From the NCBI RefSeq assembly GCF_002753895.1, contig NZ_NJER01000001.1, forward strand, positions 1,364,910-1,428,909: a stretch of DNA of 64,000 nt. Direction: 5' to 3'. This DNA is from Halobacteriovorax sp. JY17 (lineage in GTDB: Bacteria; Bdellovibrionota; Bacteriovoracia; Bacteriovoracales; Bacteriovoracaceae). Both the position numbers and the translations under genes were made by a program. The notes beneath the pieces were generated by a model that worked only from the letters and a program-made list of their open reading frames with translations, did no database searches and was not told the DNA's origin. This document shows positions 9,551 through 18,909 of this stretch, one piece after another (the first letter of the stretch is position 1; the number at the start of each line of letters is the position of its first letter).

Positions 9551-9562
9551 AGGAGATTTTGA

Positions 9563-9967
9563 ATGAAAAAGTTATTACTAAGTACAATGGTTTTATTATT
9601 TGCATCACAACAAGTACTTGCTCACAGAGAGACAAGATGTAGAACAACAAGAAACCGTTATGGTGAAAGAGTTCAAACTTGTAGAACAGTTTCTCATACT
9701 CACAGAAATGGTTCTGATTATGGTGACGGATTCTTTGATGGTCTACTTGCTTCATCACTTATTCTTTTAACAAGTGCCGACGCTGACAATGATTACAATA
9801 GAGATTTCCTAGAGTCTGAAATTACTTTTACTTTAGCTACAGCTGAAGAAGGAAAGTTAGTTCTATCTAATGAACTTCAAGACCTTGTAGATGAGACAAG
9901 AGCTGTTAATGAAGGTACTGAGTTATCTGACGAAGAAATTCTTGAAGCTTACCTACTCGAAATGTAG
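9563..9967 (+). CDS. Small secreted protein of unknown function
   Basis: This 134-residue protein has a clear signal peptide (MKKLLLSTMVLLFASQQVLA). The following arginine-rich stretch contains two cysteines (RCRTTRNRYGERVQTCRT), then a Gly/Asp-rich turn, a hydrophobic segment (LLASSLILLTSA) and an acidic C-terminus. I do not recognise a family. AAGGAGATTTTG gives a strong ribosome site. It starts 12 bases after the DUF4105 gene and is followed by a hairpin terminator, so it is probably the last gene of a two-gene operon. Confidence 0.75.
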   Translation: MKKLLLSTMVLLFASQQVLAHRETRCRTTRNRYGERVQTCRTVSHTHRNGSDYGDGFFDGLLASSLILLTSADADNDYNRDFLESEITFTLATAEEGKLVLSNELQDLVDETRAVNEGTELSDEEILEAYLLEM

Positions 9968-9977
9968 ATTATATTTT

Positions 9978-10012
9978 AGCGTCACATATATCCTTATGTG
10001 GCGCTATTTTAT
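9978..10012 (+). terminator. Rho-independent terminator
   Basis: An 11-bp stem (AGCGTCACATA with TATGTGGCGCT, one G-T pair) encloses a six-base loop and is followed by ATTTTATT. It lies ten bases after the stop of the small secreted gene and suits termination of the plus-strand pair that begins at 7718. Confidence 0.75.
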
Positions 10013-10090
10013 TCACTGTCTAAGCCTTAGTCACCCTATCCTACTGAAACTGCGTTAAAATTCTGGCCTAAACTTTGCTTCATAAATAGT

Positions 10091-10669
10091 ATGAAAAAAG
10101 TTTTAACAACACTATTCATTGCTTTTTCTACACTTTCTTATGCGAGTGATGGTGAGTATCGATGTGACTCTATTCAGAATGTAAGCTATCAAGACCTCTC
10201 AAGTAGAGTCTTAGATATTAGTTACCACATTGATAAAGTAAAAGAATTAGAAAGAAATGGCCTTAGAAGTGCCGCTTTAAATATTGTGAGAGAAGGACTC
10301 TTCTCTATAGAATTAGCGACCAAGAAATATAAGAATGAGAAATTTTGCTACTCTCTTTCAAAACGCGCTAAATATCAAAAGAGCTTACTTATTAAACACC
10401 AAATAGAACTTAGTCTACTAGAGAGCGAATTAAAGAAATTCGATGACTGCTCTTACGCAATTATGAAATTAGAAGAAGAAACAACAGCTATTGCAAAGCA
10501 AGATGAGTTCTATGGTAAGTTTCTTGCGACTTCAAAAATTATAACCAAGGCCGACTTAATTAGAAAAGATCAGTCATGTGATATTTCTCAGCAAGAAAAA
10601 CTCACTCAAATCCTTACTCACCAAAATGGACTTCTTTCTAAGCTTTATAGTGTTCAAGAAAAGTCATAA
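10091..10669 (+). CDS. Secreted helical protein of unknown function
   Basis: The 192-residue protein starts with a signal peptide (MKKVLTTLFIAFSTLSYA). The mature part is mostly helical and charged, with four or five cysteines spread over its length (YRCDS, KFCYS, DDCSY, QSCDI), which would suit disulfides in the periplasm. I do not recognise a family. No convincing Shine-Dalgarno sequence precedes the ATG. It sits alone between a terminator and the dps promoter. Confidence 0.65.
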   Translation: MKKVLTTLFIAFSTLSYASDGEYRCDSIQNVSYQDLSSRVLDISYHIDKVKELERNGLRSAALNIVREGLFSIELATKKYKNEKFCYSLSKRAKYQKSLLIKHQIELSLLESELKKFDDCSYAIMKLEEETTAIAKQDEFYGKFLATSKIITKADLIRKDQSCDISQQEKLTQILTHQNGLLSKLYSVQEKS

Positions 10670-10702
10670 ATATTCCACACTTATCGATTCGTCTTTACCT
10701 AA

Positions 10703-10731
10703 TTGACCCTTCGGTAGATTCTCGTCATAAT
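10703..10731 (+). promoter_or_regulatory. Sigma-70-type promoter of dps
   Basis: TTGACC (10703-10708) and CATAAT (10726-10731) are separated by exactly 17 bases, about 39 bases upstream of the dps start. This is one of the best housekeeping-type promoters in the window. Confidence 0.65.
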
Positions 10732-10769
10732 AGACTTAATTTAATAATGAAACTTCAAAGGAGTTTACT

Positions 10770-11237
10770 ATGAGTATCAATATCGGAATTGAAGAAGGAA
10801 AGAGAATTGAAACAGCGAAAGGACTTAGTCACTTACTCGCGGATAGTTACACTCTTTACTTAAAAACACATAACTACCACTGGAATGTTACCGGTCCAAT
10901 GTTTACTACTCTACATTTAATGTTTGAAACACAGTATAACGAACTTGCTCTTGCTGTTGATGAGATCGCAGAGAGAATTAGAATTCTTGGAGTAAAAGCT
11001 CCAGGAACTTATAAAGAATTTGCTGAGCTATCTAGTATCAAAGAAGACGACACTTCTCCTGAAGCCAATCAAATGATTCAAGGACTTCTCTGTGGTCATG
11101 AACAAGTTGTTAATACTGCAAAGAATATTCTTCCAATTTTAGATGGTGGTAATGATGAAGGAACTCTCTCACTACTAAGTGCTAGAATTGAGTACCATGA
11201 AAAAACAGCTTGGATGTTAAGAAGTTTACTCGAATAA
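10770..11237 (+). CDS. dps: Dps family DNA-binding ferritin-like protein
   Basis: Dps forms a 12-subunit shell that oxidises and stores iron and protects DNA from peroxide. The 155-residue sequence shows the Dps signature: YLKTHNYHWNVTGPMF, then a helix with ETQYNELALAVDEIAERI, which contain the His, Asp and Glu ligands of the inter-subunit ferroxidase site. The N-terminal tail is short and not strongly basic, so DNA binding cannot be assumed. AAAGGAG lies before the ATG and a consensus-like promoter lies upstream. It is monocistronic and converges with the next gene two bases away. Confidence 0.92.
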   Translation: MSINIGIEEGKRIETAKGLSHLLADSYTLYLKTHNYHWNVTGPMFTTLHLMFETQYNELALAVDEIAERIRILGVKAPGTYKEFAELSSIKEDDTSPEANQMIQGLLCGHEQVVNTAKNILPILDGGNDEGTLSLLSARIEYHEKTAWMLRSLLE

Positions 11238-11239
11238 TT

Positions 11240-11839
11240 TTATCTACTAATCAACGACTGGAATCCTAGGGAGAAGAGATACTTTATCCCTAGTTGAACA
11301 GTCGTTGTTGTTCCTTCACTATCAAATTGATATCTGTCTAATGAAGCAAAGACATTAAGACCTCTATTTACTTTGAAAAAATCAAAGCCTAGGCCATATA
11401 TTAATCCACCATGACTCTCGCTTTTAAATCCATAAGTATTAGCAATTGCTTCTCTCGTGTAATCTGCAACATCTGTCTCTAAAGAATGATTTACTTTATA
11501 AACTCCGTAGCCAAATTTAAAATAGAGTCTTGGATTTAAGAAAACATTCATATTTAAAGTATATGATTTTTGATCGTGATTAATCGTATTAGAAAGACCA
11601 TCGTGAATAATCTCCCCTGTTGCACTCGTTCCGACATAAGAAAACTCTAGGCCTAGGAAGCCACTTCTAAAGCCGACTAAATAGCCAAGTCCCGCTCCAG
11701 CAGGCTTAACATTATACTGCTCCATTGGTTCGTAACTGACCTTAGAATAATTGCCTGCCACACCTATATAGGTCAAAGCACTTGCGTTTAGAGACAGAAT
11801 AAAGAATGTAATAATTTTTAAAATTTTAATATGAGTCAA
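11240..11839 (-). CDS. Outer-membrane beta-barrel protein
   Basis: The chosen start is the TTG at 11839, seven bases after a strong GAGGAG. It yields a classical signal peptide (MTHIKILKIITFFILSLNASA); an upstream ATG in frame lacks a ribosome site. The mature part of about 175 residues alternates polar and aromatic residues in amphipathic strands (e.g. YFKFGYGVYKV, GLEFSYVG) with many glycines, and ends in a strand IKYLFSLGFQ. This fits a small OmpA/OmpW-like eight-stranded barrel. The exact family and ligand are not recognisable. Confidence 0.65.
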   Translation of the reverse strand: MTHIKILKIITFFILSLNASALTYIGVAGNYSKVSYEPMEQYNVKPAGAGLGYLVGFRSGFLGLEFSYVGTSATGEIIHDGLSNTINHDQKSYTLNMNVFLNPRLYFKFGYGVYKVNHSLETDVADYTREAIANTYGFKSESHGGLIYGLGFDFFKVNRGLNVFASLDRYQFDSEGTTTTVQLGIKYLFSLGFQSLISR

Positions 11840-11971
11840 TACGAAACTCCTCAACTGTATTAATTGTATCAATTAATAAGTAAAGATTCCTTAAGGAAGA
11901 CTTTTCCGATACTACACATCAAATGTTTAGAATTGCTAGAATAGCTTAGGGAACTATCAAAAGGACGACTT

Positions 11972-12871
11972 ATGCCCAAGTTCAAAGCTCAACTACTTCT
12001 ACTCTTCACTCTTCTACTCTTCGCTTGTAAGGAAGAACCTATTCCTACTAGTTCAAACTTCATTGTTTCCCCTGGAGATATTGTCGTTACGAATATTACA
12101 AATGATTCCGTAGTTCTCTATTCGAGCAACGGTACATTTAAGAGAGTTCTCTACGATGTTGAAAATAATGCTGAAATTCCTTATGGAGTTGGCTGGAAGC
12201 ACGATACTCTTGAAGTCATGGTTGCTGTCGATGGATCAGATAGAGTTGTCGGAATTTCTGCAATTGATGGAACAGTTAGAACGATTATTCAAAATGCCAA
12301 CCTTACAGGAAATATAAGAGGAGTAACTCAACTTGTTGATGGGAGCATTCTTGTGGCAGAATCAAATAATGTTGAAAAATTCACAACAAACGGAACAAGA
12401 ATTACAGACGGCTTTCCCCTCTCAGGAGGAATTAATGGAGTTGAAAATGTCTTCGCAAAGGCCGATGGTGGTTTCATCGTATGCTCTAGAACAAATGATG
12501 TTGTAAGAACCTATGAAGCCGATGGTACAATGGAAAATACTCATGTCTCAGGAATTGGAGGGACAACTGACGGATACGGTTGTACAGAGCTAGCAGATGG
12601 AAGTATTGTTACAGCATGGTCTGGCACAACAGATACTATCTCAGTCTATGATTCTACTTTTGGAGACCTTGATATTGCTTACAATGATTCCGCGATTCTT
12701 CCCTCACCCAGAGGTGTTGCTCAACTCGCAAATGGAAATATTATTGCGGCGGATGCAACTTATCATCACTTAGTTGAAATTGATTCTACCACTGGAGAAT
12801 TTGTAGGAATTCTTGCAGGTTCAGGCCTTTCGACTCCAAATCAAATAATAGTTATCCCTAACTTCCTATAA
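11972..12871 (+). CDS. Lipoprotein with beta-propeller-like repeats
   Basis: The signal sequence ends in a lipobox (LLLFAC, Cys19), so the protein should be lipid-anchored. The remaining 280 residues contain repeats with DG/NG turns (VDGSILVAESN, ADGGFIVCSR, ADGSIVTAWS, ANGNIIAAD), like NHL or SMP-30-type six-bladed propellers. Function is unknown. Such proteins commonly mediate binding or act as lactonases, but no catalytic set could be assigned. AAAGGAC precedes the ATG. The gene converges with, and overlaps by 14 bases, the desaturase gene. Confidence 0.65.
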   Translation: MPKFKAQLLLLFTLLLFACKEEPIPTSSNFIVSPGDIVVTNITNDSVVLYSSNGTFKRVLYDVENNAEIPYGVGWKHDTLEVMVAVDGSDRVVGISAIDGTVRTIIQNANLTGNIRGVTQLVDGSILVAESNNVEKFTTNGTRITDGFPLSGGINGVENVFAKADGGFIVCSRTNDVVRTYEADGTMENTHVSGIGGTTDGYGCTELADGSIVTAWSGTTDTISVYDSTFGDLDIAYNDSAILPSPRGVAQLANGNIIAADATYHHLVEIDSTTGEFVGILAGSGLSTPNQIIVIPNFL

Positions 12872-13763
12872 GTTCAGCAGAACCACTTGCGGCAAATTTC
12901 TTTTGCTGCATTTTAATTCTTGCATTTCTAATTGTATGGTCTGGAACTCTCTTTAACTTTCCGGCCATTCCAATCTTTGAGAGTGTCCAAATTGTCCACT
13001 TACTTGGATCGAAATGGTACCACTTTACACCGTTTCTATAATCGGCCTGGAAAGTGTGGTGAAAATTATGGTAACCCTCTCCAAATGTAAAAAGCGCCAT
13101 AATAGGACTATCTTTTGCTGTATGCTCATCAGAGTAAGTTTTAGAACCTAGAACATGGCAAAGAGAGTTAATTAAGAATGTTGAGTGGTGAACAAAGACA
13201 ATTCTCGCAAAACCGATAACAGCAAAGCCACCCAGAGTACTTCCCATGAAGTAACCAATAATTCCAGGGAGTACAATTCCCACGAGTGCTGCTATTGGAA
13301 GGTAGTATCTATGTTGCCAGACTACCATCTTATCTTTTAATAAATCTTTGGACATTGGAAATTCGTCGGCAAATTTAGAAGGTTCTCTAAACATTACCCA
13401 CCCCATATGGGCCCAAAAAAATCCTCTATTGATATTATATGGATCTTTCTCCGTATCGCAGAACTTATGATGAACTCTATGATCACTCCCCCACTTTAAA
13501 AGAGAGTTTTGAAAAGCTGCAGCACCAAAAATTAATAAGAAGAACTTTACTGGCGCAGAGGCTTCAAAAGTTCTGTGAGAGAAAAGTCTATGATAGCCAA
13601 TTGTAATTGAGCTTCCACAAAAGCAAGCAAAGATCAGAGCCGCAATAAAAATAGAAGGCATAAATCCATCTCTATATATATGTAGTGCAGTTAAACCAAT
13701 TGCTGTAACGGGAGTGAGTATGAGAAATAGTGTATTTACCCAATCAATATTCTTTCTTTCCAT
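12858..13763 (-). CDS. Membrane fatty-acid desaturase (acyl-CoA delta-9 type)
   Basis: This integral membrane di-iron enzyme introduces a cis double bond into a fatty acyl chain. The three histidine boxes are present: HRLFSH, HRVHH and HNFHH. Hydrophobic segments near the N-terminus and in the middle fit the four-helix topology of the stearoyl-CoA desaturase (DesC/OLE1) class. The ATG at 13763 is used because GGAGG lies nine bases upstream; a TTG at 13772 overlaps that site. A role in membrane fluidity is expected. Whether the substrate is acyl-CoA or phospholipid-bound is not visible. Confidence 0.9.
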   Translation of the reverse strand: MERKNIDWVNTLFLILTPVTAIGLTALHIYRDGFMPSIFIAALIFACFCGSSITIGYHRLFSHRTFEASAPVKFFLLIFGAAAFQNSLLKWGSDHRVHHKFCDTEKDPYNINRGFFWAHMGWVMFREPSKFADEFPMSKDLLKDKMVVWQHRYYLPIAALVGIVLPGIIGYFMGSTLGGFAVIGFARIVFVHHSTFLINSLCHVLGSKTYSDEHTAKDSPIMALFTFGEGYHNFHHTFQADYRNGVKWYHFDPSKWTIWTLSKIGMAGKLKRVPDHTIRNARIKMQQKKFAASGSAELIGS

Positions 13764-13870
13764 GACGCCCAACCTCCGTGTGTGTTTAGGACAGCTTTAG
13801 GATAGCAAGAGTGGTGTCATTTGATTGTAAAAGGAGTGTAAAAGTGATCTAGATATTTGGAATTAGAGAA

Positions 13871-13894
13871 ATAAAAGGACCCTTTCGGGCCCTT
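13871..13894 (-). terminator. Terminator of acnA
   Basis: Read on the minus strand, an eight-bp stem (AAGGGCCC with GGGTCCTT) closes a GAAA tetraloop and is followed by TTTTATTT. It lies just after the aconitase stop. Confidence 0.8.
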
Positions 13895-13901
13895 CTACCA
13901 C

Positions 13902-16574
13902 TTATGAATTTAGATTTCTTAGAACGTATTGTAAGATTCCGCCATTTCTAAAGTAATTCAGTTCATCCAAAGTATCTACTCTTGAGTCAAGAGTTACACT
14001 TTCAGTTGTTCCATCTTCTCTAGCAATAGTCATCTCAAAGTTCTGCTTAGGAGAAAGAGTTCCATCAGGAGACTTAATCGAAATTTTCTCTGATCCAGTT
14101 AATCCAAGAGTCCTCCTTGTAACACCATCCGGGAATTGTAACGGAAGAACGCCCATACCGATTAAGTTTGATCTGTGAATTCTTTCAAAGGATTCTGTAA
14201 TAACGGCTTTTACACCTTGAAGATTTGTTCCTTTCGCGGCCCAATCCCTTGAAGATCCTGTCCCATATTCTTTACCTGCGATAATAACAAGTTCAGTTCC
14301 AGCATCTTTATACTTCATTGCTGTATCGTAAATCGACATCTGCTCACCAGTTGGAAGAAACTTCGAATATCCTCCTTCTACACCTGGAACAAGCTCATTC
14401 TTAATACGAATATTCGCAAACGTTCCTCTCATCATGACATGGTGATTACCACGACGTGACCCATAAGAGTTAAAGTCATATTGCTTAACTCCTCTATCCA
14501 TTAACCACTTACCAGCTGGAGAATCTTTTGTAATATTTCCAGCAGGAGAAATATGATCAGTAGTAACCGAGTCTCCTAGAAGAGCTAGGATCGTTGCATC
14601 TTTAACTTCGTAAGTATCAATTGTTCCATCTTTAATATTTTCAAAGAAAGTTGGATTAGCAATATAAGTTGATTTCTCATCCCAGTCGTATAACTCACCT
14701 TCAGGAGATTTTACTTTTTTCCAAAGCTCATCACCATCAAAGACATTTGAGTATCTAGCTTTATACATATCAGAAGTAATGTGCTTTAAAACAACCTCTT
14801 CAATTTCTTTATTTGATGGCCAAAGATCCTTTAAGAAAACATCGTTTCCATTCTTATCTTTTGCAAGCGCATCGGTGGCAACATTAATATTTAAGTTACC
14901 AGCAATTGCATATGCAACAACAAGTGGAGGAGAAGCAAGAAAGTTTGCTTTAACGTCTGGGGAGATTCTTCCTTCAAAGTTTCTATTACCAGAAAGTACA
15001 GAAGTAGCAAGAATATCATTCTCATTAATTGACTTTGAAATTGGAGCTGGAAGAGGACCTGTATTACCAATACAAGTAGTACATCCGTAACCAACTAGGT
15101 TAAATCCTAATGTATCAAGATGCTCTTGTAGACCTGACTCAATTAAGTAATCAGTTACTACTTTAGAACCTGGAGCAAGAGAAGTTTTCACCCATGGCTT
15201 AGATTGTAAACCAAGAGCTACAGCTTTCTTAGCAACAAGTCCTGCGGCAACGAGAACAGAAGGATTAGAAGTATTTGTACATGAAGTGATTGCAGCAACA
15301 ACTACGTTTCCATGCTTCATTTTAAACTCTTTCCCCTCAACATTAAATTCTTTATGTAAGTCTGATGGATTATAACCAAATACTTTTGGAAAAATCTCTT
15401 CCGTAAATTTTTTGTCTGCACCATCAAGAATAATTTTATCCTGTGGTCTCTTAGGTCCAGAGATGCATGGAGTTACTGTTGAAAGGTCTAATTCAACAAC
15501 ACTAGTAAACACAGGATCTGCTTCATTTTCGTAGGCCCAAAGTCCCTGCTCTTTTGCGTACGACTCAACCAGAGCGACAGTTTCTTCTTTTCTACCTGAG
15601 AGTTTCATATATTGAATAGTCTTCTCATCAATCGGGAAGAATCCACAAGTTGCTCCATACTCAGGTGCCATATTCGCTAGAGTTGCTCTGTCTGCAAGAG
15701 AGAGGTCTCTCATCCCCGGTCCGAAGAACTCTACAAATTTACCAACTACTCCGTGCTTACGAAGAGACTCAACAACATTTAGCACAAGATCAGTTGCAGT
15801 CATTCCCTCTTGTAACTTCCCCGTTAACTTAAATCCTACAACTTCTGGTATAAGCATTGTGACAGGCTGTCCAAGCATTGCCGCTTCAGCTTCAATACCA
15901 CCAACACCCCAACCAAGAACGGCAAGACCATTAATCATAGTTGTATGGGAATCTGTACCAACACAAGTATCTGGGTAAGCAACTACTTCCCCGTCTTTTT
16001 CATTTGTCCAAACAACATCGGCAAGGTACTCAAGATTTACTTGGTGAATAATTCCTGTACCAGGAGGAACAACTCTAAAGTTATTAAATGCCTTCTGTCC
16101 CCATTTAAGAAAATTATATCTTTCTGCATTTCTCTCATATTCAAGTTCGACATTTTGCTCAAACGCTTCCTTTGTTCCAAAGTGCTCAACTTGAACAGAG
16201 TGATCAATAACAAGATCAACTGGAACTAGAGGATTAATCTTCTGGGCATCTCCGCCAAGAACATTCATAGCATTTCTCATTGCAGCTAAATCAACAACAG
16301 CCGGAACACCTGTAAAGTCCTGCATAACAACACGAGCTGGATGATAAGCAATCTCATGATCAGACTTTTGAGAGTCGGCCCACTTATTCAATGCTTCAAT
16401 ATCACCCCAAGTAACACTTGTTCCATTCTCATTTCGAAGAAGGTTTTCAAGTAGAACTTTTAAAGACTTTGGAAGTTTATCAACATTTCCAAGACCTAGT
16501 GCCTTAGCTTCTTTAATTGAAAAGTAAGCGTAGTTCTTACCATTAACATTAAGGGATTTTTTAACCTTACTCAT
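13902..16574 (-). CDS. acnA: Aconitate hydratase
   Basis: Aconitase isomerises citrate and isocitrate in the TCA cycle using a 4Fe-4S cluster. The 890-residue length and the motif order are those of AcnA/IRP1-type enzymes: [36 protein letters not shown] (first cluster Cys), [13 protein letters not shown] (the other two) and the C-terminal swivel domain with [14 protein letters not shown] perfect AGGAGG lies six bases before the ATG, and a hairpin terminator follows the stop. The gene stands alone. Confidence 0.97.
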   Translation of the reverse strand: MSKVKKSLNVNGKNYAYFSIKEAKALGLGNVDKLPKSLKVLLENLLRNENGTSVTWGDIEALNKWADSQKSDHEIAYHPARVVMQDFTGVPAVVDLAAMRNAMNVLGGDAQKINPLVPVDLVIDHSVQVEHFGTKEAFEQNVELEYERNAERYNFLKWGQKAFNNFRVVPPGTGIIHQVNLEYLADVVWTNEKDGEVVAYPDTCVGTDSHTTMINGLAVLGWGVGGIEAEAAMLGQPVTMLIPEVVGFKLTGKLQEGMTATDLVLNVVESLRKHGVVGKFVEFFGPGMRDLSLADRATLANMAPEYGATCGFFPIDEKTIQYMKLSGRKEETVALVESYAKEQGLWAYENEADPVFTSVVELDLSTVTPCISGPKRPQDKIILDGADKKFTEEIFPKVFGYNPSDLHKEFNVEGKEFKMKHGNVVVAAITSCTNTSNPSVLVAAGLVAKKAVALGLQSKPWVKTSLAPGSKVVTDYLIESGLQEHLDTLGFNLVGYGCTTCIGNTGPLPAPISKSINENDILATSVLSGNRNFEGRISPDVKANFLASPPLVVAYAIAGNLNINVATDALAKDKNGNDVFLKDLWPSNKEIEEVVLKHITSDMYKARYSNVFDGDELWKKVKSPEGELYDWDEKSTYIANPTFFENIKDGTIDTYEVKDATILALLGDSVTTDHISPAGNITKDSPAGKWLMDRGVKQYDFNSYGSRRGNHHVMMRGTFANIRIKNELVPGVEGGYSKFLPTGEQMSIYDTAMKYKDAGTELVIIAGKEYGTGSSRDWAAKGTNLQGVKAVITESFERIHRSNLIGMGVLPLQFPDGVTRRTLGLTGSEKISIKSPDGTLSPKQNFEMTIAREDGTTESVTLDSRVDTLDELNYFRNGGILQYVLRNLNS

Positions 16575-16687
16575 TTAGGACCTCCTCTTTCTATAAATCA
16601 ATTTAAGTGAATTATACTTTAAATGAGAGCAAACATCACCTAGACAAGGAGAATTAAAAATTTTAAAGGATGAAAAAACGCAATAGC

Positions 16688-17374
16688 CTAGGCATCTACT
16701 CGGTCGGACAATAAGGCCCAACGTCCACCGCCCTCAGAGCGAATCATATAACCCACCGTGTGAAGCTTTCTTCGAAGATTATACAGGTGAACATCAATAG
16801 TCTTTGGATGAACATTTGTCCTCCCCCAAACTTTTTCTAAAATATCATCTCTTGTTACAGTTCTATCTCTAGAATCTAGGAAGAGAGAAAGTAGCTGCTT
16901 CTGCTTAGAAGTGAGGTTATCAATATCGATCCCATCAATCTTAACTTTCTTGTGCCCTGAATTTGCGAGGCTAGGCCTTGCTGGACCAGAGACAACATTC
17001 TCTATCTTCACGAGCAATTCGTTCTTCTTAAATGGCTTCGTTAAATAATCGAGAGCACCTTCTTTAAAACAGAATCTAAGAGCATCGATATCATCGATAG
17101 AAGAAACAATAATAAAAGGGATATTTAAAATATTTGAGTCTTTAGAATTTGTAAGGAAGTTTAGAAAGTTTCCATCCCCTAACATTAGATCAGCAATAAT
17201 CATCTGAGGAAGTTCATCAGTCGAAGTGTTTTCAAGCGCAATTGTGAACTCATCTAATCTTTCAAAGTACTTTGTTGAGTAACGATGATCAAGAGTCTGC
17301 TCATAAACAAATTGACAGCCTTTATCATCTTCCAAAATCCAAATTGATTTATTTGTCGCTATTGTATCACTCAT
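16688..17374 (-). CDS. OmpR-type response regulator (receiver plus winged helix)
   Basis: Residues 1-120 form a receiver domain with the acidic pair (LEDD), the phospho-acceptor Asp in IIADLMLGDG and the lysine in LTKPFKKNEL. Residues 145-225 form a winged-helix DNA-binding domain (RTVTRDDILEKVWG, then KTIDVHLYNLRRKL). The GAAGG ribosome site lies inside the end of the upstream sensor-like gene, and the two overlap by eight bases, so they are co-translated partners. Target genes are not evident. Confidence 0.9.
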   Translation of the reverse strand: MSDTIATNKSIWILEDDKGCQFVYEQTLDHRYSTKYFERLDEFTIALENTSTDELPQMIIADLMLGDGNFLNFLTNSKDSNILNIPFIIVSSIDDIDALRFCFKEGALDYLTKPFKKNELLVKIENVVSGPARPSLANSGHKKVKIDGIDIDNLTSKQKQLLSLFLDSRDRTVTRDDILEKVWGRTNVHPKTIDVHLYNLRRKLHTVGYMIRSEGGGRWALLSDRVDA

Positions 17375-18053
17375 TTAATACCTTCAAATTCAATGAAACT
17401 TTAAAGTTACTCTTAGTTGAAGTAACTTCCATTTTGTAGAGAGGAGAATTTAATAAGATCTCATGACCTAGATTCTTTCTCACTACTTTTGCACCCGGAG
17501 ATGAACTCTCGTCCAATATTTCAAATATTTGTTTTTCCACAGGCTTGCTACTAACTAGTGTAAACTGACAGTGTTGAGAGTCAAGTTTTTTTAGTGTCAA
17601 ACCCACCTCAAACTCGTCTATTTGCCCTTTCTTGAGCTCTTCTAAATATATGGCCAACACAGAGAAGATCACACTGTGAACTTCTGCACATGAGACGCTT
17701 AACTTCCAGTCTTCGCTACCGACATCCGTTTTAAAAGAAACCTTCTTAAATTCATTCCAGAAATTTATTCTCACTGATGCAAGGATCTTCTCGATCAGAT
17801 CAAAGGCATTTACTTCTTCACCAGTAAGCTCTGCCTTTTTAATATAACTTCTGTAAAATGTTATAATGTCTGTAAGTTCATCTAAACTACTCTGCAAACG
17901 ATCGAGATATTTTCTTCCATCATCTGAAGTGTGCTCTTCCAACTCTTCTACACAAAATTGCATCACGTGCACTTGACCTGAGATATCATGAGCAGCAACC
18001 GAGGAAGTTTCAAGCAGTGCATCAACATAAGTTTTCAATTCAAGATTCGACAT
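17367..18053 (-). CDS. Histidine-kinase-like sensor protein, degenerate
   Basis: The protein has an HisKA-like segment with a candidate phospho-accepting His (VAAHDISGQ), a long helix pair, and then a region in the place of a kinase ATPase domain. That region lacks the conserved N-box Asn (VHSVIFSVLAIYLEEL) and a clear G1 box; only a GAKVVRKNLG segment recalls the G2 region. No transmembrane or input domain is seen. An in-frame ATG at 18152 exists, but a TATAAT at 18081-18086 and the AT-rich leader argue for a start at 18053 (or 18065). It may act as a phosphotransfer or allosteric partner of the downstream regulator. Confidence 0.6.
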   Translation of the reverse strand: MSNLELKTYVDALLETSSVAAHDISGQVHVMQFCVEELEEHTSDDGRKYLDRLQSSLDELTDIITFYRSYIKKAELTGEEVNAFDLIEKILASVRINFWNEFKKVSFKTDVGSEDWKLSVSCAEVHSVIFSVLAIYLEELKKGQIDEFEVGLTLKKLDSQHCQFTLVSSKPVEKQIFEILDESSSPGAKVVRKNLGHEILLNSPLYKMEVTSTKSNFKVSLNLKVLNE

Positions 18054-18180
18054 AAGTACATCCATGTTGTTGTAATTTAAATTATAAGCGAAAACCTTCA
18101 TTGCATCTAGGCAAAATAAATTTTTTCTTAAGAGTTTATTAAGAAAAGACAAATCTATTAGTACATGCTAGTAGAAAGTT

Positions 18181-18909
18181 ATGAAAAAAGATAAATTCTT
18201 CGCTAAAGAAATGGGTTCAATCAAGAGCTTCGAGTTTAACCATGATGTCGCAGAGGTTTTTGACGACATGGTGAGTCGTTCGGTTCCTTTCTATGATGAA
18301 ATTCATAGAATCATTTTAGACTTAGTTGATAGAAAATACGAAGGCGGAGCAATTTATGATCTTGGTTGCTCCACTGCTACAACAATTTCAATTCTAGATA
18401 AGCATTTTAAAAAGCGTGACATTAAAACTCCAGACTATATTGGAATTGATAACTCAGCACCAATGCTTGAAAAAGCTTCTGAAAAAATAAAGAAAAATAA
18501 AGTCACTAATGCTGAATTAATTTGTAACGATATTGCAGACGTCAACTTTAGAAAGTCCGGCATGATCATAATGAATTACACTTTACAATTTATCAAACCA
18601 ACAGAGAGGCCTGACCTTTTGAAGAAGATTTATAAATCTTTAGACAAAGGGGGAATGTTCATTCTCTCTGAAAAGATTAAGTCCTCTGGTCACACAGTTA
18701 ACGACCTTCTAATAGAGCTCTACTACGACTTTAAAAGAAGAAATGGATATTCAGAATTAGAAATTTCTCAAAAAAGAGAAGCTCTTGAAAATGTCCTAAT
18801 TCCAATAACTCCAGAAAAGCAAATTGAGCTTCTAAAGAAAGCTGGATTCAAGAAAGTTGAAATGATTTTTAGATGGTATAACTTTGCCTGCTATCTTGGG
18901 GTGAAGTAA
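18181..18909 (+). CDS. cmoA: Carboxy-S-adenosyl-L-methionine synthase CmoA
   Basis: CmoA converts S-adenosylmethionine and prephenate into carboxy-SAM, the donor for the wobble uridine modification cmo5U34. The 242-residue class I methyltransferase fold shows motif I (IYDLGCSTATT), the acidic end of beta-2 (IGIDNSAPML) and the arginine-bearing N-terminal region (FDDMVSRSVPFYDEI) typical of CmoA. It overlaps cmoB by one base. No Shine-Dalgarno is obvious; a possible extended -10 (TGCTAGTAG) ends six bases before the ATG. Confidence 0.93.
   Translation: MKKDKFFAKEMGSIKSFEFNHDVAEVFDDMVSRSVPFYDEIHRIILDLVDRKYEGGAIYDLGCSTATTISILDKHFKKRDIKTPDYIGIDNSAPMLEKASEKIKKNKVTNAELICNDIADVNFRKSGMIIMNYTLQFIKPTERPDLLKKIYKSLDKGGMFILSEKIKSSGHTVNDLLIELYYDFKRRNGYSELEISQKREALENVLIPITPEKQIELLKKAGFKKVEMIFRWYNFACYLGVK

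Noticed and set aside
14779-15094. Open frames on both strands inside the aconitase gene (103 and 67 codons)
   Set aside because: They lie wholly within a well-conserved acnA and have low-complexity, family-free products, so they are shadows of its codon usage.
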